Shown piece by piece: positions 18,089-25,105 of a stretch of DNA of 64,000 nucleotides. Positions within the stretch are counted from its first letter, which is position 1. Every line of letters begins with the position of its first letter. Source of the DNA: Lewinellaceae bacterium (GTDB taxonomy: Bacteria > Bacteroidota > Bacteroidia > Chitinophagales > Saprospiraceae); contig JADJRC010000047.1 in assembly GCA_016712415.1 (NCBI GenBank), positions 62,001 through 126,000 on the forward strand. The letters are read 5' to 3'. The notes under the pieces were generated by a model. The model saw only the letters and a program-made list of their open reading frames with translations. It searched no databases and had not been told where the DNA came from. Position numbers and translations under genes: made by a program.

Positions 18089-18604
18089 ATGAAAAAAAGT
18101 ATCCGGCAACATAAAAGCAGCAAATCACATGGTCAGATGTACAGACATCTGGTCTTTGGGCTGCTTTTTTTTATGACAAACCTGTCGGTCTCAACCGCAC
18201 AGGCTTCTGCCATTGCCGCATTGCGGCCTGACCGGATCGAAGCCGGCGACACCACTATGCTGTGGGTCATGGTATCGGGGGTGCAGGCAGAACCCGGCCA
18301 GGTTGATTTCGGCGCCTGGGCTGGTATCATACCGCTTTCCAACGTCATGTCGCGATCAGACAAGTGGCGACGCGTCAACCAGCAATGGGTGCGCCAGTAT
18401 GCCCTTATCGTGTTCGACAGCAGCACGCTGGAGTTGCCTGCGTTGACCGTCCGCCTGGCCGTCGGCGATCCGCTGAAGACAAATTCGCTGCGCCTGGCCA
18501 TCCGCAATCCGCCCGGCGGGTTTGACCTGTCAGACATGGAAACCATACGCGACATACACCGGGAGCCCCCAACTGGACCGATAACTGGCCTTACGGTGTG
18601 GTGA
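18089..18604 (+). CDS. BatD-like protein, N-terminal fragment (frameshifted)
   Basis: This 171-residue ORF has a long N-terminus and signal peptide (LVFGLLFFMTNLSVSTAQA). A beta-rich extracytoplasmic domain follows, in which DRIEAGDTTMLWVMVSG and TLELPALTVRLAVGD resemble BatD-type domains. It ends DIHREPPTGPITGLTVW, but the last dozen residues look out of frame. Reading the overlapping frame from the C run at 18566-18570 gives REPPNWTDNWPYGVVILILL, which joins smoothly to the membrane segment of the next ORF. Together the two ORFs would encode one protein of about 330 residues. The missing base (5 C observed, 6 expected) is either a real mutation or a homopolymer sequencing error. Confidence 0.7.
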   Translation: MKKSIRQHKSSKSHGQMYRHLVFGLLFFMTNLSVSTAQASAIAALRPDRIEAGDTTMLWVMVSGVQAEPGQVDFGAWAGIIPLSNVMSRSDKWRRVNQQWVRQYALIVFDSSTLELPALTVRLAVGDPLKTNSLRLAIRNPPGGFDLSDMETIRDIHREPPTGPITGLTVW

Positions 18605-19083
18605 TCCTGATCTTGTTGTTCTTGTTGTTTCTTGTCCTTCGCCGGATGGCCAAACGCCCCAAACATACGCCGGCAGTTTTATCGGTACCTTCCGCAACAC
18701 AAGCGCCGTCGCCTTATGAACATGCTTTGAAAGAACTGGACGAACTCAAACGGACAAAAGCGTGGCAACATGGGCCTGTCAAGGAATATTACGCCAAACT
18801 AAGCCTGATCCTGCGGGAATACCTGGAACACCGGTTTCACATCCCGGCGCTGGAATCGACCACCGGCGAAACAGGCCAACTGCTGCAAACGGTTTTGTTT
18901 CCAGCCGATCTGATTCCGCAAGCCATGCAGGTCCTGGCCATGACCGACCTGGTAAAGTACGCCCAATCCCAACCGACCGAACACACACACGAAAAGGCCA
19001 TTGCAGACCTCCGACAACTGATCGTTAAAAGCCATAATACCGCACAGGCAACGCCTGAAACCATTCAAAACACCCGTACCTGA
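18598..19083 (+). CDS. BatD/DUF4381-like protein, C-terminal fragment (frameshifted)
   Basis: This 161-residue ORF opens with a transmembrane helix (VVILILLFLLFLVLRRM), then a cytoplasmic helical domain with ALKELDELKRTKAWQHGPVKEYYAKLSLILREYLEHRFHIPALE and TTGETGQLL, as in DUF4381-type proteins of Bat clusters. It overlaps the preceding ORF by 7 bases and is its natural continuation, separated only by the -1 shift near 18566-18570. If no frameshift were present, translation would have to begin at GTG 18598 inside the membrane helix, which is unlikely. It ends two bases before the GTG start of batA. Confidence 0.75.
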   Translation: MVILILLFLLFLVLRRMAKRPKHTPAVLSVPSATQAPSPYEHALKELDELKRTKAWQHGPVKEYYAKLSLILREYLEHRFHIPALESTTGETGQLLQTVLFPADLIPQAMQVLAMTDLVKYAQSQPTEHTHEKAIADLRQLIVKSHNTAQATPETIQNTRT

Positions 19084-19084
19084 A

Positions 19085-20086
19085 GTGTCGAACAACTTTG
19101 CATTTGCCGAGCCGCTCTGGCTTTTCCTGCTTCTTCTGTTGCCGTTTTTCATGTACCGGTACAGAAAAGAGGCCCGGAAACGGCATGTCAGTCTGCAAGT
19201 GTCGAGGCTTGCAGCCATGAAAGGAGTAAAAACCTGGGTAGTGTACGCCCGCAACTGGATACAGGTGCTGCGTTGGATGGCTATGGCGCTGATTATCATT
19301 GCATTGGCGCGGCCGCAACGCCTGTGGCACGAACAAAAAATTGAAGCCGACGCTATCGATATCATGCTGGTCATGGATATTTCAGCCAGTATGCTCACCC
19401 GTGATTTCAAACCTGACAGGCTTTCGGTAGCCAGGGAAATGGCTGCTTCTTTTGTAAGCCGCAGGCCATACGACCGCCTTGGGCTGGTCGTTTTCTCCGG
19501 CGGCGCTTTCACCCAGTGCCCGCTGACCAACGACAGGCGGGTGTTGCAGGCCTTTATCAATAACATACAGACAGGGCGTTTGCCCGACGGAACCGCCATC
19601 GGCATGGGGCTGGCCACAGCGGTCCAGCACTTGAAAGACAGTCCTTCCAAAAGCAAGGTAGTACTTTTGATCACTGACGGAGAGAATAACACAGGGGCCT
19701 TGGGCCCACTGACTGCTGCCGCCATTGCACGGGCATTGGGCGTCCGGGTATACACTATCGGTATCGGCACGGAAGGTCTGGTCGAGTCGCCCGTACGCCA
19801 ATTCGCCAACGGCACGTATCAATTCGCCTTTCGCCCCATGGCGTTTGATACAAAACTGCTGGAAGAAATTGCCGTACGCACGCAGGGGAAGTTTTACAGG
19901 GCGCGTTCTGCAGAAGGTTTAAAAAATATATACACGGAAATAGAAAAACTGGAAAAGACAAAGGTTGTCACCACTGCACTGCGGCGTACGACCGACCTTT
20001 TCTTTTGGCTGCTCAACGCGGCTTTTTGTCTCCTCATCCTTGAATTGCTGTTGCGTTGGGGACCACTGCGTGTAATAACAGTATAA
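19085..20086 (+). CDS. BatA-like VWA-domain membrane protein
   Basis: This 333-residue protein has an N-terminal membrane region: one helix near PLWLFLLLLLPFFMY, a second near ALIIIALARPQ. A von Willebrand A domain follows with the metal-ion site DISASML, the matching T in DGTAIGMG and ITDGENN. A C-terminal helix (FFWLLNAAFCLLILELLLRW) completes the BatA layout. The start is GTG at 19085, nearly touching the stop of the BatD-like gene (TGA 19081-19083), which suggests translational coupling. Batteries of such VWA proteins form membrane complexes with MoxR. It is followed 12 bases later by a second VWA gene. Confidence 0.9.
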   Translation: MSNNFAFAEPLWLFLLLLLPFFMYRYRKEARKRHVSLQVSRLAAMKGVKTWVVYARNWIQVLRWMAMALIIIALARPQRLWHEQKIEADAIDIMLVMDISASMLTRDFKPDRLSVAREMAASFVSRRPYDRLGLVVFSGGAFTQCPLTNDRRVLQAFINNIQTGRLPDGTAIGMGLATAVQHLKDSPSKSKVVLLITDGENNTGALGPLTAAAIARALGVRVYTIGIGTEGLVESPVRQFANGTYQFAFRPMAFDTKLLEEIAVRTQGKFYRARSAEGLKNIYTEIEKLEKTKVVTTALRRTTDLFFWLLNAAFCLLILELLLRWGPLRVITV

Positions 20087-20098
20087 AACAGCCGAGAA

Positions 20099-21247
20099 AT
20101 GCTGAACGGTATTGAATTTGACAGTCCAGACCTGCTCCACCTCTTATGGGCGCTTGCGCTTCAGGTCCTGCTGTTGCTGGCTTACTGGAACTGGCGGAAA
20201 AGGACCCTGCGTCGCCTGGGCTCGCCGGCCCTGGAAAAGCGTCTGCTTCAGGGCTTCTCCGGCAGGCGTTTTTGGCTGAAAAATGTATTGTTTGCCAGTG
20301 GTTTGGCCCTGATTGCATTGGCCATTGCCAACCCGATTAAAGCCGTACAGGTAAAAGGAGAGGTGCAAAGCAGCGCAGACATTCTGATCGCCCTGGACAT
20401 TTCTAATAGCATGCTGGCAAAAGATGTTTCACCAAGCCGGCTGGACCAGGCCAAGCAGTTTATTCAAAAACTGGTGGAAACACTTGACGGAGAACGGATC
20501 GGGTTGATCTTCTTTGCCGGTGACGCCTATCCGCAAATGCCGCTCTCCAACGATTATGAAGCCCTGCTCATGTTTGTGCGCAATGCGCAGCCGGATAACA
20601 TCACCGACCAGGGCACCAATATCGCGTCGGCCATCGGTCTTGCCGACAGGGTGTTTGAATCCGGCGGAGAAGCCGGGCGCGCGCTGATCCTCATCAGCGA
20701 CGGCGAGAACCACGAGGAGAATGCCATTCCGCTGGTGCGGGCGCTTCGAAAAGAAGGCGTTCAGTTGTTCACCGTCGGCGTGGGTACCGCCGGTGGCGCA
20801 GTGATTCCGGAAAGCGGCAGAAATTACCGCCGTGATTTTACCGGAAAAACGGTCCGGACTAGCGCCAATGATGCCCTGATGAGCGCACTGGCCCAGGCCG
20901 GCGGGGGCACGGCGAGCAACCTCCGGGAAGTATCACAAGCCTTGTTGACCATAAAATCAGCAGTAAGTCGCCTGCCCAGGGCTACTGTTGAGGCCCGCGC
21001 CTACACGGGTTACGTATCTTATTTTCAATGGCTGCTGGTCGCTGCCTTGTTGCTGCTCACAACGGAGCAACTGCTGTGGTGGAAAGGCCGGGAGCGATAT
21101 GAGTTAAGCCTGACAAAATATGCATCACACCAATTCAGGATACTTTTCGTTGTTACTTTTTCTGTGCTGTACATTGAACGGCTACACACAGACAGAGCAC
21201 CATATATTGCGGCAAGGAGAGTCTTACTACGAGAAAGGAGCGTATGA
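20099..21247 (+). CDS. BatB-like VWA-domain membrane protein
   Basis: This 382-residue BatA paralogue has N-terminal helices (LLWALALQVLLLLAYW, LFASGLALIALAIANP). Its VWA domain carries the metal site DISNSML, GLIFFAGDAYPQMPLSNDY and LILISDGENHEENA, and a C-terminal helix follows (FQWLLVAALLLLTTEQLLWW). After that helix the frame continues for about 45 residues (from YELSLTKYASHQF) across the first 128 bases of batC. This overlap is unusually long; the tail has no recognisable feature. A true C-terminus soon after WWKGRERYE, with the tail a consequence of a late mutation, is possible. Confidence 0.88.
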   Translation: MLNGIEFDSPDLLHLLWALALQVLLLLAYWNWRKRTLRRLGSPALEKRLLQGFSGRRFWLKNVLFASGLALIALAIANPIKAVQVKGEVQSSADILIALDISNSMLAKDVSPSRLDQAKQFIQKLVETLDGERIGLIFFAGDAYPQMPLSNDYEALLMFVRNAQPDNITDQGTNIASAIGLADRVFESGGEAGRALILISDGENHEENAIPLVRALRKEGVQLFTVGVGTAGGAVIPESGRNYRRDFTGKTVRTSANDALMSALAQAGGGTASNLREVSQALLTIKSAVSRLPRATVEARAYTGYVSYFQWLLVAALLLLTTEQLLWWKGRERYELSLTKYASHQFRILFVVTFSVLYIERLHTDRAPYIAARRVLLRERSV

Positions 21248-21788
21248 AAAGGCTGAAAAGGCCTACCGTAAAGCCGAAAGCAGTACCGGGTTGTACAATG
21301 CGGGCAACGCCGCCTACCAGCAGGGCAACCTTGCGGCGGCGGCAACGTTGTTTCAGGAGGCTGCTACCAAAAGCGCCACCTATACCGCCAGGGCTGATGC
21401 CTTGTATAACCTGGGCAATGCCCTGCTCCGTCAGAATAAACTGCCTGAAGCCATTGAAGCCTACGAACGCAGCCTGCGCCTGTCTGCCAATCGTCCCGAC
21501 GCCAAAAAAAACCTGCAGATCGCCAAACGGCTGATGCAACCGCCGCCACCCCAACCGCCGCCACCCAAAAATCCGCCGCCGCCGCCACCGAGTCCCATCC
21601 CCAGGCAACAATACCTGGACAAGGCACAGGACAAGCAGGAAAAAGACGTCCCGCCGGCCAACCTTCCACCGGAAACGGCACGGCGTATGCTCCGGCAGGC
21701 CATCTTGCCTGAAGAGCAGAAAAACGCACAGGCTTACCGCGAACGCGCTCCTGCCACGCGGCCTTCCAGGGTCAAAAAAGATTGGTAG
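21120..21788 (+). CDS. BatC-like TPR protein
   Basis: This is a 222-residue exported TPR protein. The N-terminus has a signal peptide (YFSLLLFLCCTLNGYTQ). Two to three tetratricopeptide repeats follow (ESYYEKGAYEKAEKAYRKA, LYNAGNAAYQQGNLAAAATLF, ALYNLGNALLRQNKLPEAIEAYERSL). Then comes a proline tract at about residues 140-160 (QPPPPQPPPPKNPPPP) and a basic/acidic C-terminus with PETARRMLRQAILPEEQ, a typical BatC ending. Its start lies inside the batB frame. It is the last gene of the Bat cluster here; no BatE is seen downstream. A tandem repeat and a promoter-like motif separate it from miaB. Confidence 0.88.
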   Translation: MHHTNSGYFSLLLFLCCTLNGYTQTEHHILRQGESYYEKGAYEKAEKAYRKAESSTGLYNAGNAAYQQGNLAAAATLFQEAATKSATYTARADALYNLGNALLRQNKLPEAIEAYERSLRLSANRPDAKKNLQIAKRLMQPPPPQPPPPKNPPPPPPSPIPRQQYLDKAQDKQEKDVPPANLPPETARRMLRQAILPEEQKNAQAYRERAPATRPSRVKKDW

Positions 21789-21826
21789 TTGTTTCGGGCA
21801 ACTGTCATTTTGTCATCTGCACTGCT

Positions 21827-21834
21827 TAACTTTG
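21827..21834 (+). promoter_or_regulatory. Putative -7 promoter element for miaB
   Basis: TAACTTTGCCCCC matches TAnnTTTG. It lies 192 bases before the miaB ATG and just upstream of the 23-nt tandem repeat, so the repeat would be in the transcribed leader. TTTG at 21809-21812 is a weak -33 candidate, with spacing shorter than usual. Confidence 0.4.
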
Positions 21835-21854
21835 CCCCCGCGCACCTCCAAGCC

Positions 21855-22001
21855 CTGTTTGGAAGTAACTCCAAACTCTGTTTGGAAGTAACCCCATACT
21901 CTGTTTGGAAGTAACCCCATACTCTGTTTGGAAGTAACCCCAAACTCTGTTTGGAAGTAACCCCAAACTCTGTTTGAAGTAACCCCATACTCTGTTTGGA
22001 A
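21855..22001 (+). repeat. 23-nt tandem repeat, about 6.5 copies, upstream of miaB
   Basis: Five consecutive 23-base units start CTGTTTGGAAGTAAC at 21855, 21878, 21901, 21924 and 21947. A 22-base copy missing one G follows at 21970, and a partial copy at 21992. Units differ mainly at two positions (CATACT or CAAACT; CTCC or CCCC). The period is not a multiple of three, and the reverse frames it keeps open (for example FQTEYGVTSKQ) look spurious. The array fills most of the gap between batC and miaB, ending 25 bases before the miaB start. Confidence 0.93.
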
Positions 22002-22026
22002 AAAGTCCACCCAAGCCGCAACAAAT

Positions 22027-23460
22027 ATGTACGACAATAACCCAACACTGGAAGGCATCAAGACCATAGACGAGTCGAAGCAGGGAAGTGTCTTGTTTAA
22101 AGAGCAATGGCAGGACGCCCACGTGCCTGGAGGAAAGAAATTTTATATTGAAAGTTACGGCTGCCAGATGAATTTCAGCGATTCCGAGATTGTGGCCAGT
22201 ATCCTGCACGAGGTGGGCTATGTCCCGACCCGCGACGTGGAGGAAAGCGATCTGATCCTGATCAACACCTGTTCTATCAGAGAAAAGGCTGAAGACACCG
22301 TGCGCAAGCGGTTGCGTTTTTTTGAAAGCATCAAACAGCGACGTCCCGGCACGGTGGTGGGCGTTCTGGGATGTATGGCCGAGCGCCTGAAAAAGAAATT
22401 TCTTGAAGAGGAAAAACTTGTGGATTTAGTGGTTGGCCCGGACGCCTATCGCGATTTGCCCAACCTGATCGGCGGCGCCGAAGATGGCCGGCGCATGGTA
22501 AACGTGCTGCTCAGCCGCGAGGAAACTTACGCCGATATAAGCCCTGTCAGGCTGGAAAGCAACGGCATCACGGCATTTATCAGCATCATGCGCGGTTGCG
22601 ACAACATGTGCTCGTTCTGCGTGGTACCCTTCACACGCGGGCGCGAGCGCTCCCGCGACCCGTTCAGCATCGTTGCCGAAGCGACCAGCCTGTTTGAAAA
22701 CGGCTTCCGGGAAGTAACCCTGCTGGGGCAAAACGTAGACTCCTACAAATGGGAAAACCCGGAAACGGGTGAGCAGGTCAACTTCGCCGGACTTTTGGAA
22801 ATGACGGCCCAGGTGCACCCCGATCTGCGTGTCCGGTTCAGCACCAGTCACCCGAAAGACATGACCGACGATGTGCTGTACACTATGGCGCGCTACGACA
22901 ACATCTGCAAGTATATTCACCTGCCGGTGCAATCGGGCAACAGCCGGATACTCGAAATGATGAACCGCACGTACGACCGCCCCTGGTACGAACAGCGCAT
23001 AGAGGCTATCCGAAGGATACTGCCCGATGCGGCAGTATCGAGCGATATCATCACCGGTTTTTGTTCAGAAACCGAGGCGGAACACCAGGATACGCTCAGC
23101 ATGGTGGAATGGGCCGGCTACTCGATGTCGTATATGTTTTATTATTCGGAGCGGCCGGGCACACTTGCCGCGCGCAAATACGCGGACGACATTCCTGAGG
23201 ACGTCAAAAAACGCCGCCTCAACGAGGTGATACGCCTCCAAAACGCCGTATCGTTGCGGCACAACCAGGCAGATATCGGCAAAACCTTCAGGGTGCTGAT
23301 CGAAGGAGATTCCAGGAAATCCGACAAGGATTTTTGCGGTCGGACAAGCCAGAACAAAATGACGGTGTTTCCCAAAAAAGAAAGTTTGAAGCCCGGGGAT
23401 TATGTCATGGTACGGGTGAAAGATGCGACGAGCGCTACGTTATTGGGAGATATCGTTTAA
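22027..23460 (+). CDS. miaB: tRNA-2-methylthio-N6-dimethylallyladenosine synthase
   Basis: This radical-SAM methylthiotransferase adds the 2-methylthio group to i6A37 of tRNAs reading UNN codons. The 477-residue protein has the UPF0004 N-terminal domain with three cluster cysteines (ESYGCQMNFSDSE, INTCSIREKAEDT, GVLGCMAERLKKK). The radical-SAM CxxxCxxC is RGCDNMCSFCVVPFTRGRERSR, and a TRAM domain lies at the C-terminus (GKTFRVLIEGDSRKSDKDF to YVMVRVKDATSATLLGDIV). The RTSQNKMTVFP segment is typical of MiaB. ATG 22027 precedes a 40-residue leader usual in Bacteroidetes MiaB. Its leader region is occupied by the 23-nt tandem repeat. Confidence 0.96.
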   Translation: MYDNNPTLEGIKTIDESKQGSVLFKEQWQDAHVPGGKKFYIESYGCQMNFSDSEIVASILHEVGYVPTRDVEESDLILINTCSIREKAEDTVRKRLRFFESIKQRRPGTVVGVLGCMAERLKKKFLEEEKLVDLVVGPDAYRDLPNLIGGAEDGRRMVNVLLSREETYADISPVRLESNGITAFISIMRGCDNMCSFCVVPFTRGRERSRDPFSIVAEATSLFENGFREVTLLGQNVDSYKWENPETGEQVNFAGLLEMTAQVHPDLRVRFSTSHPKDMTDDVLYTMARYDNICKYIHLPVQSGNSRILEMMNRTYDRPWYEQRIEAIRRILPDAAVSSDIITGFCSETEAEHQDTLSMVEWAGYSMSYMFYYSERPGTLAARKYADDIPEDVKKRRLNEVIRLQNAVSLRHNQADIGKTFRVLIEGDSRKSDKDFCGRTSQNKMTVFPKKESLKPGDYVMVRVKDATSATLLGDIV

Positions 23461-23474
23461 TTCAATTGAACAAA

Positions 23475-23686
23475 ATGATTTTTGGTTTAAGAAACTGTCT
23501 TGCAGTCCTGGTACTGGCTCTGGTCAGCCAAATGCCTTGTGCTGCGCAGACTTATACCAGGGATAGTACGGTTATCAAGGAACTCTGCGCGGGAAGTGGT
23601 ATTTCCTGAGTATCCCGCCAAAAGATGCCGATCTGATAAAACCCTCGCTCCAATTTATTGATTTACAATTAGTTATTCCAGAATAA
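23475..23686 (+). pseudogene. Remnant of a small secreted (lipocalin-like?) protein gene
   Basis: An ATG at 23475 opens a good signal peptide (NCLAVLVLALVSQMPCAAQ) and continues DSTVIKELCAGSGIS before TGA at 23607-23609. Shifting to the -1 frame at the GGG at 23591-23593 gives ELCAGKWYFLSIPPKDADLIKPSLQFIDLQLVIPE, ending TAA 23684-23686. That reads like the first beta strand of a lipocalin-like domain, but the protein then stops at about 70 residues, far short of such families. The locus seems to be the 5' remnant of a gene, frameshifted and 3'-truncated. The family guess rests on GKWYF only. Confidence 0.45.
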
Positions 23687-23696
23687 CAAGAAAAAC

Positions 23697-24974
23697 GTGG
23701 CTAACAACCTCCAATCCATAAAACAGCGCTTCGGCATCGTCGGCACTTCACACCTGCTCGATGCCGCGCTCGAAACGGCCACTCGTGTTGCGCCGACAGA
23801 CCTCACTGTGCTCATCACGGGGGAAAGCGGCGTTGGCAAGGAAGTTTTTTCCAAAATCATCCACAGTCTCAGCAGCAGGAAACACAACGAGTTCATTGCC
23901 GTAAACTGCGGCGCCATTCCGGAAGGCACCATCAACTCGGAGTTGTTCGGTCACGAAAAGGGTTCGTTCACCGGCGCGGTGAATGACCGGAAAGGGTATT
24001 TCGAGACGGTAAATGGCGGCACTATTTTCCTGGACGAGATCGCTGAAATGCCGCTCGATACACAATCGTATCTGCTCCGGATGCTCGAATCGGGCGAATT
24101 TATTCGAGTGGGTTCGTCCAGGGTGCAAAAGACCGATGTGCGCGTCATCGCAGCTACCAACGTTGCGCTGGAAGAGCGCGTCCGCAAGGGCACATTCCGC
24201 GAAGACCTCTACTACCGGCTCAGCACCGTGCCTATTCGGGTGCCTGCGTTGAAAGACCGGCGGGAAGACATCAATGTATTGTTCCGGAAGTTTGCATACG
24301 ACTTTGCCGAGAAATACCGCATGCAGCCCATCCGGCTCGATGAAAGAGCCGAACAGGTGCTGGAAAACTACCGCTGGCCCGGAAATATCCGCGAGTTGAA
24401 AAACATGGCCGAACAACTTTCGGTATTGTCGGAAGAACGGTTGATCACTTCAGAGGAACTCATGCGAACCATGCCGCAATTGCTCAACCGCAACCTGCCG
24501 GTGGTTTCAGACCGCAACGGGTCAGGCAGCAAAAACGGCGGCGATTTTCAGGAGCGTGAAATCCTGTACAAGGTGCTGTTCGATATGAAAAACGACTTGA
24601 ATGAACTCAAGTCCATGTTCTATGAACTGGTTAAAAGCAACAACCTCCGTATGCCCGACCTCGGCGCGGTACGCCAGTTGCAATCCACATTCCAGCCATT
24701 GTATCCCGATGCAGATTCGGAAGTCCAGGACGATGATCTGTACCAGGATCAAAAGCGGGAAGGTTCAAAACCCATCATCATCGAACCGGGCAAGGTTTCC
24801 ATAGGCTACGATAAAAGCGAAGCGGAGGACGCGCCGCTTGCCATGGACGAAATAGAAAAAGAGGCCATCCGGCGAGCCCTGAAAAAATACAACGGCCGAC
24901 GCAAAGAAGCAGCCGAAGAGCTCCGCATCAGCGAGCGCACCCTCTACCGGAAAATAAAACAATACGACCTTTGA
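23697..24974 (+). CDS. Sigma-54-interacting AAA+ transcriptional activator with Fis-type HTH
   Basis: This is a 425-residue enhancer-binding protein that activates RNA polymerase with RpoN. It lacks an N-terminal receiver or sensor domain and starts directly with the AAA+ core: Walker A GESGVGKE, the sigma-54 loop GSFTGAV (a Ser variant of GAFTGA), Walker B GGTIFLDEIAEM, and the DLYYRLSTVPIRVPALKDRREDI and YRWPGNIRELKNMAEQL segments. A roughly 120-residue acidic linker leads to a C-terminal Fis-like helix-turn-helix (EAIRRALKKYNGRRKEAAEELRISERTLYRKI). The start is GTG 23697. Without a receiver domain, control must be by level, partner or ligand. No candidate -24/-12 target was identified next door. 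Confidence 0.92.
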   Translation: MANNLQSIKQRFGIVGTSHLLDAALETATRVAPTDLTVLITGESGVGKEVFSKIIHSLSSRKHNEFIAVNCGAIPEGTINSELFGHEKGSFTGAVNDRKGYFETVNGGTIFLDEIAEMPLDTQSYLLRMLESGEFIRVGSSRVQKTDVRVIAATNVALEERVRKGTFREDLYYRLSTVPIRVPALKDRREDINVLFRKFAYDFAEKYRMQPIRLDERAEQVLENYRWPGNIRELKNMAEQLSVLSEERLITSEELMRTMPQLLNRNLPVVSDRNGSGSKNGGDFQEREILYKVLFDMKNDLNELKSMFYELVKSNNLRMPDLGAVRQLQSTFQPLYPDADSEVQDDDLYQDQKREGSKPIIIEPGKVSIGYDKSEAEDAPLAMDEIEKEAIRRALKKYNGRRKEAAEELRISERTLYRKIKQYDL

Positions 24975-25105
24975 CAGGACCGGTAATCGCAAACGGTGTT
25001 AACAATTACAAAAATCTCCTGGCGGCATACCGCATCTGCTGATATTTGTGCGTCAATACGATCGCACGCACCTGATCTGGAATGATTCACAAAAACAATC
25101 CATTA

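Noticed and set aside
21855..22001. CRISPR array considered for the 23-nt repeats and for the 95-nt array at 46264
   Set aside because: Units are directly abutting without unique spacers, and no cas genes are present.
21734..22209. Minus-strand frames over the 23-nt repeat (FQTEYGVTSKQ-type strings)
   Set aside because: Pure translation of a non-triplet tandem repeat; overlaps the real batC and miaB genes.
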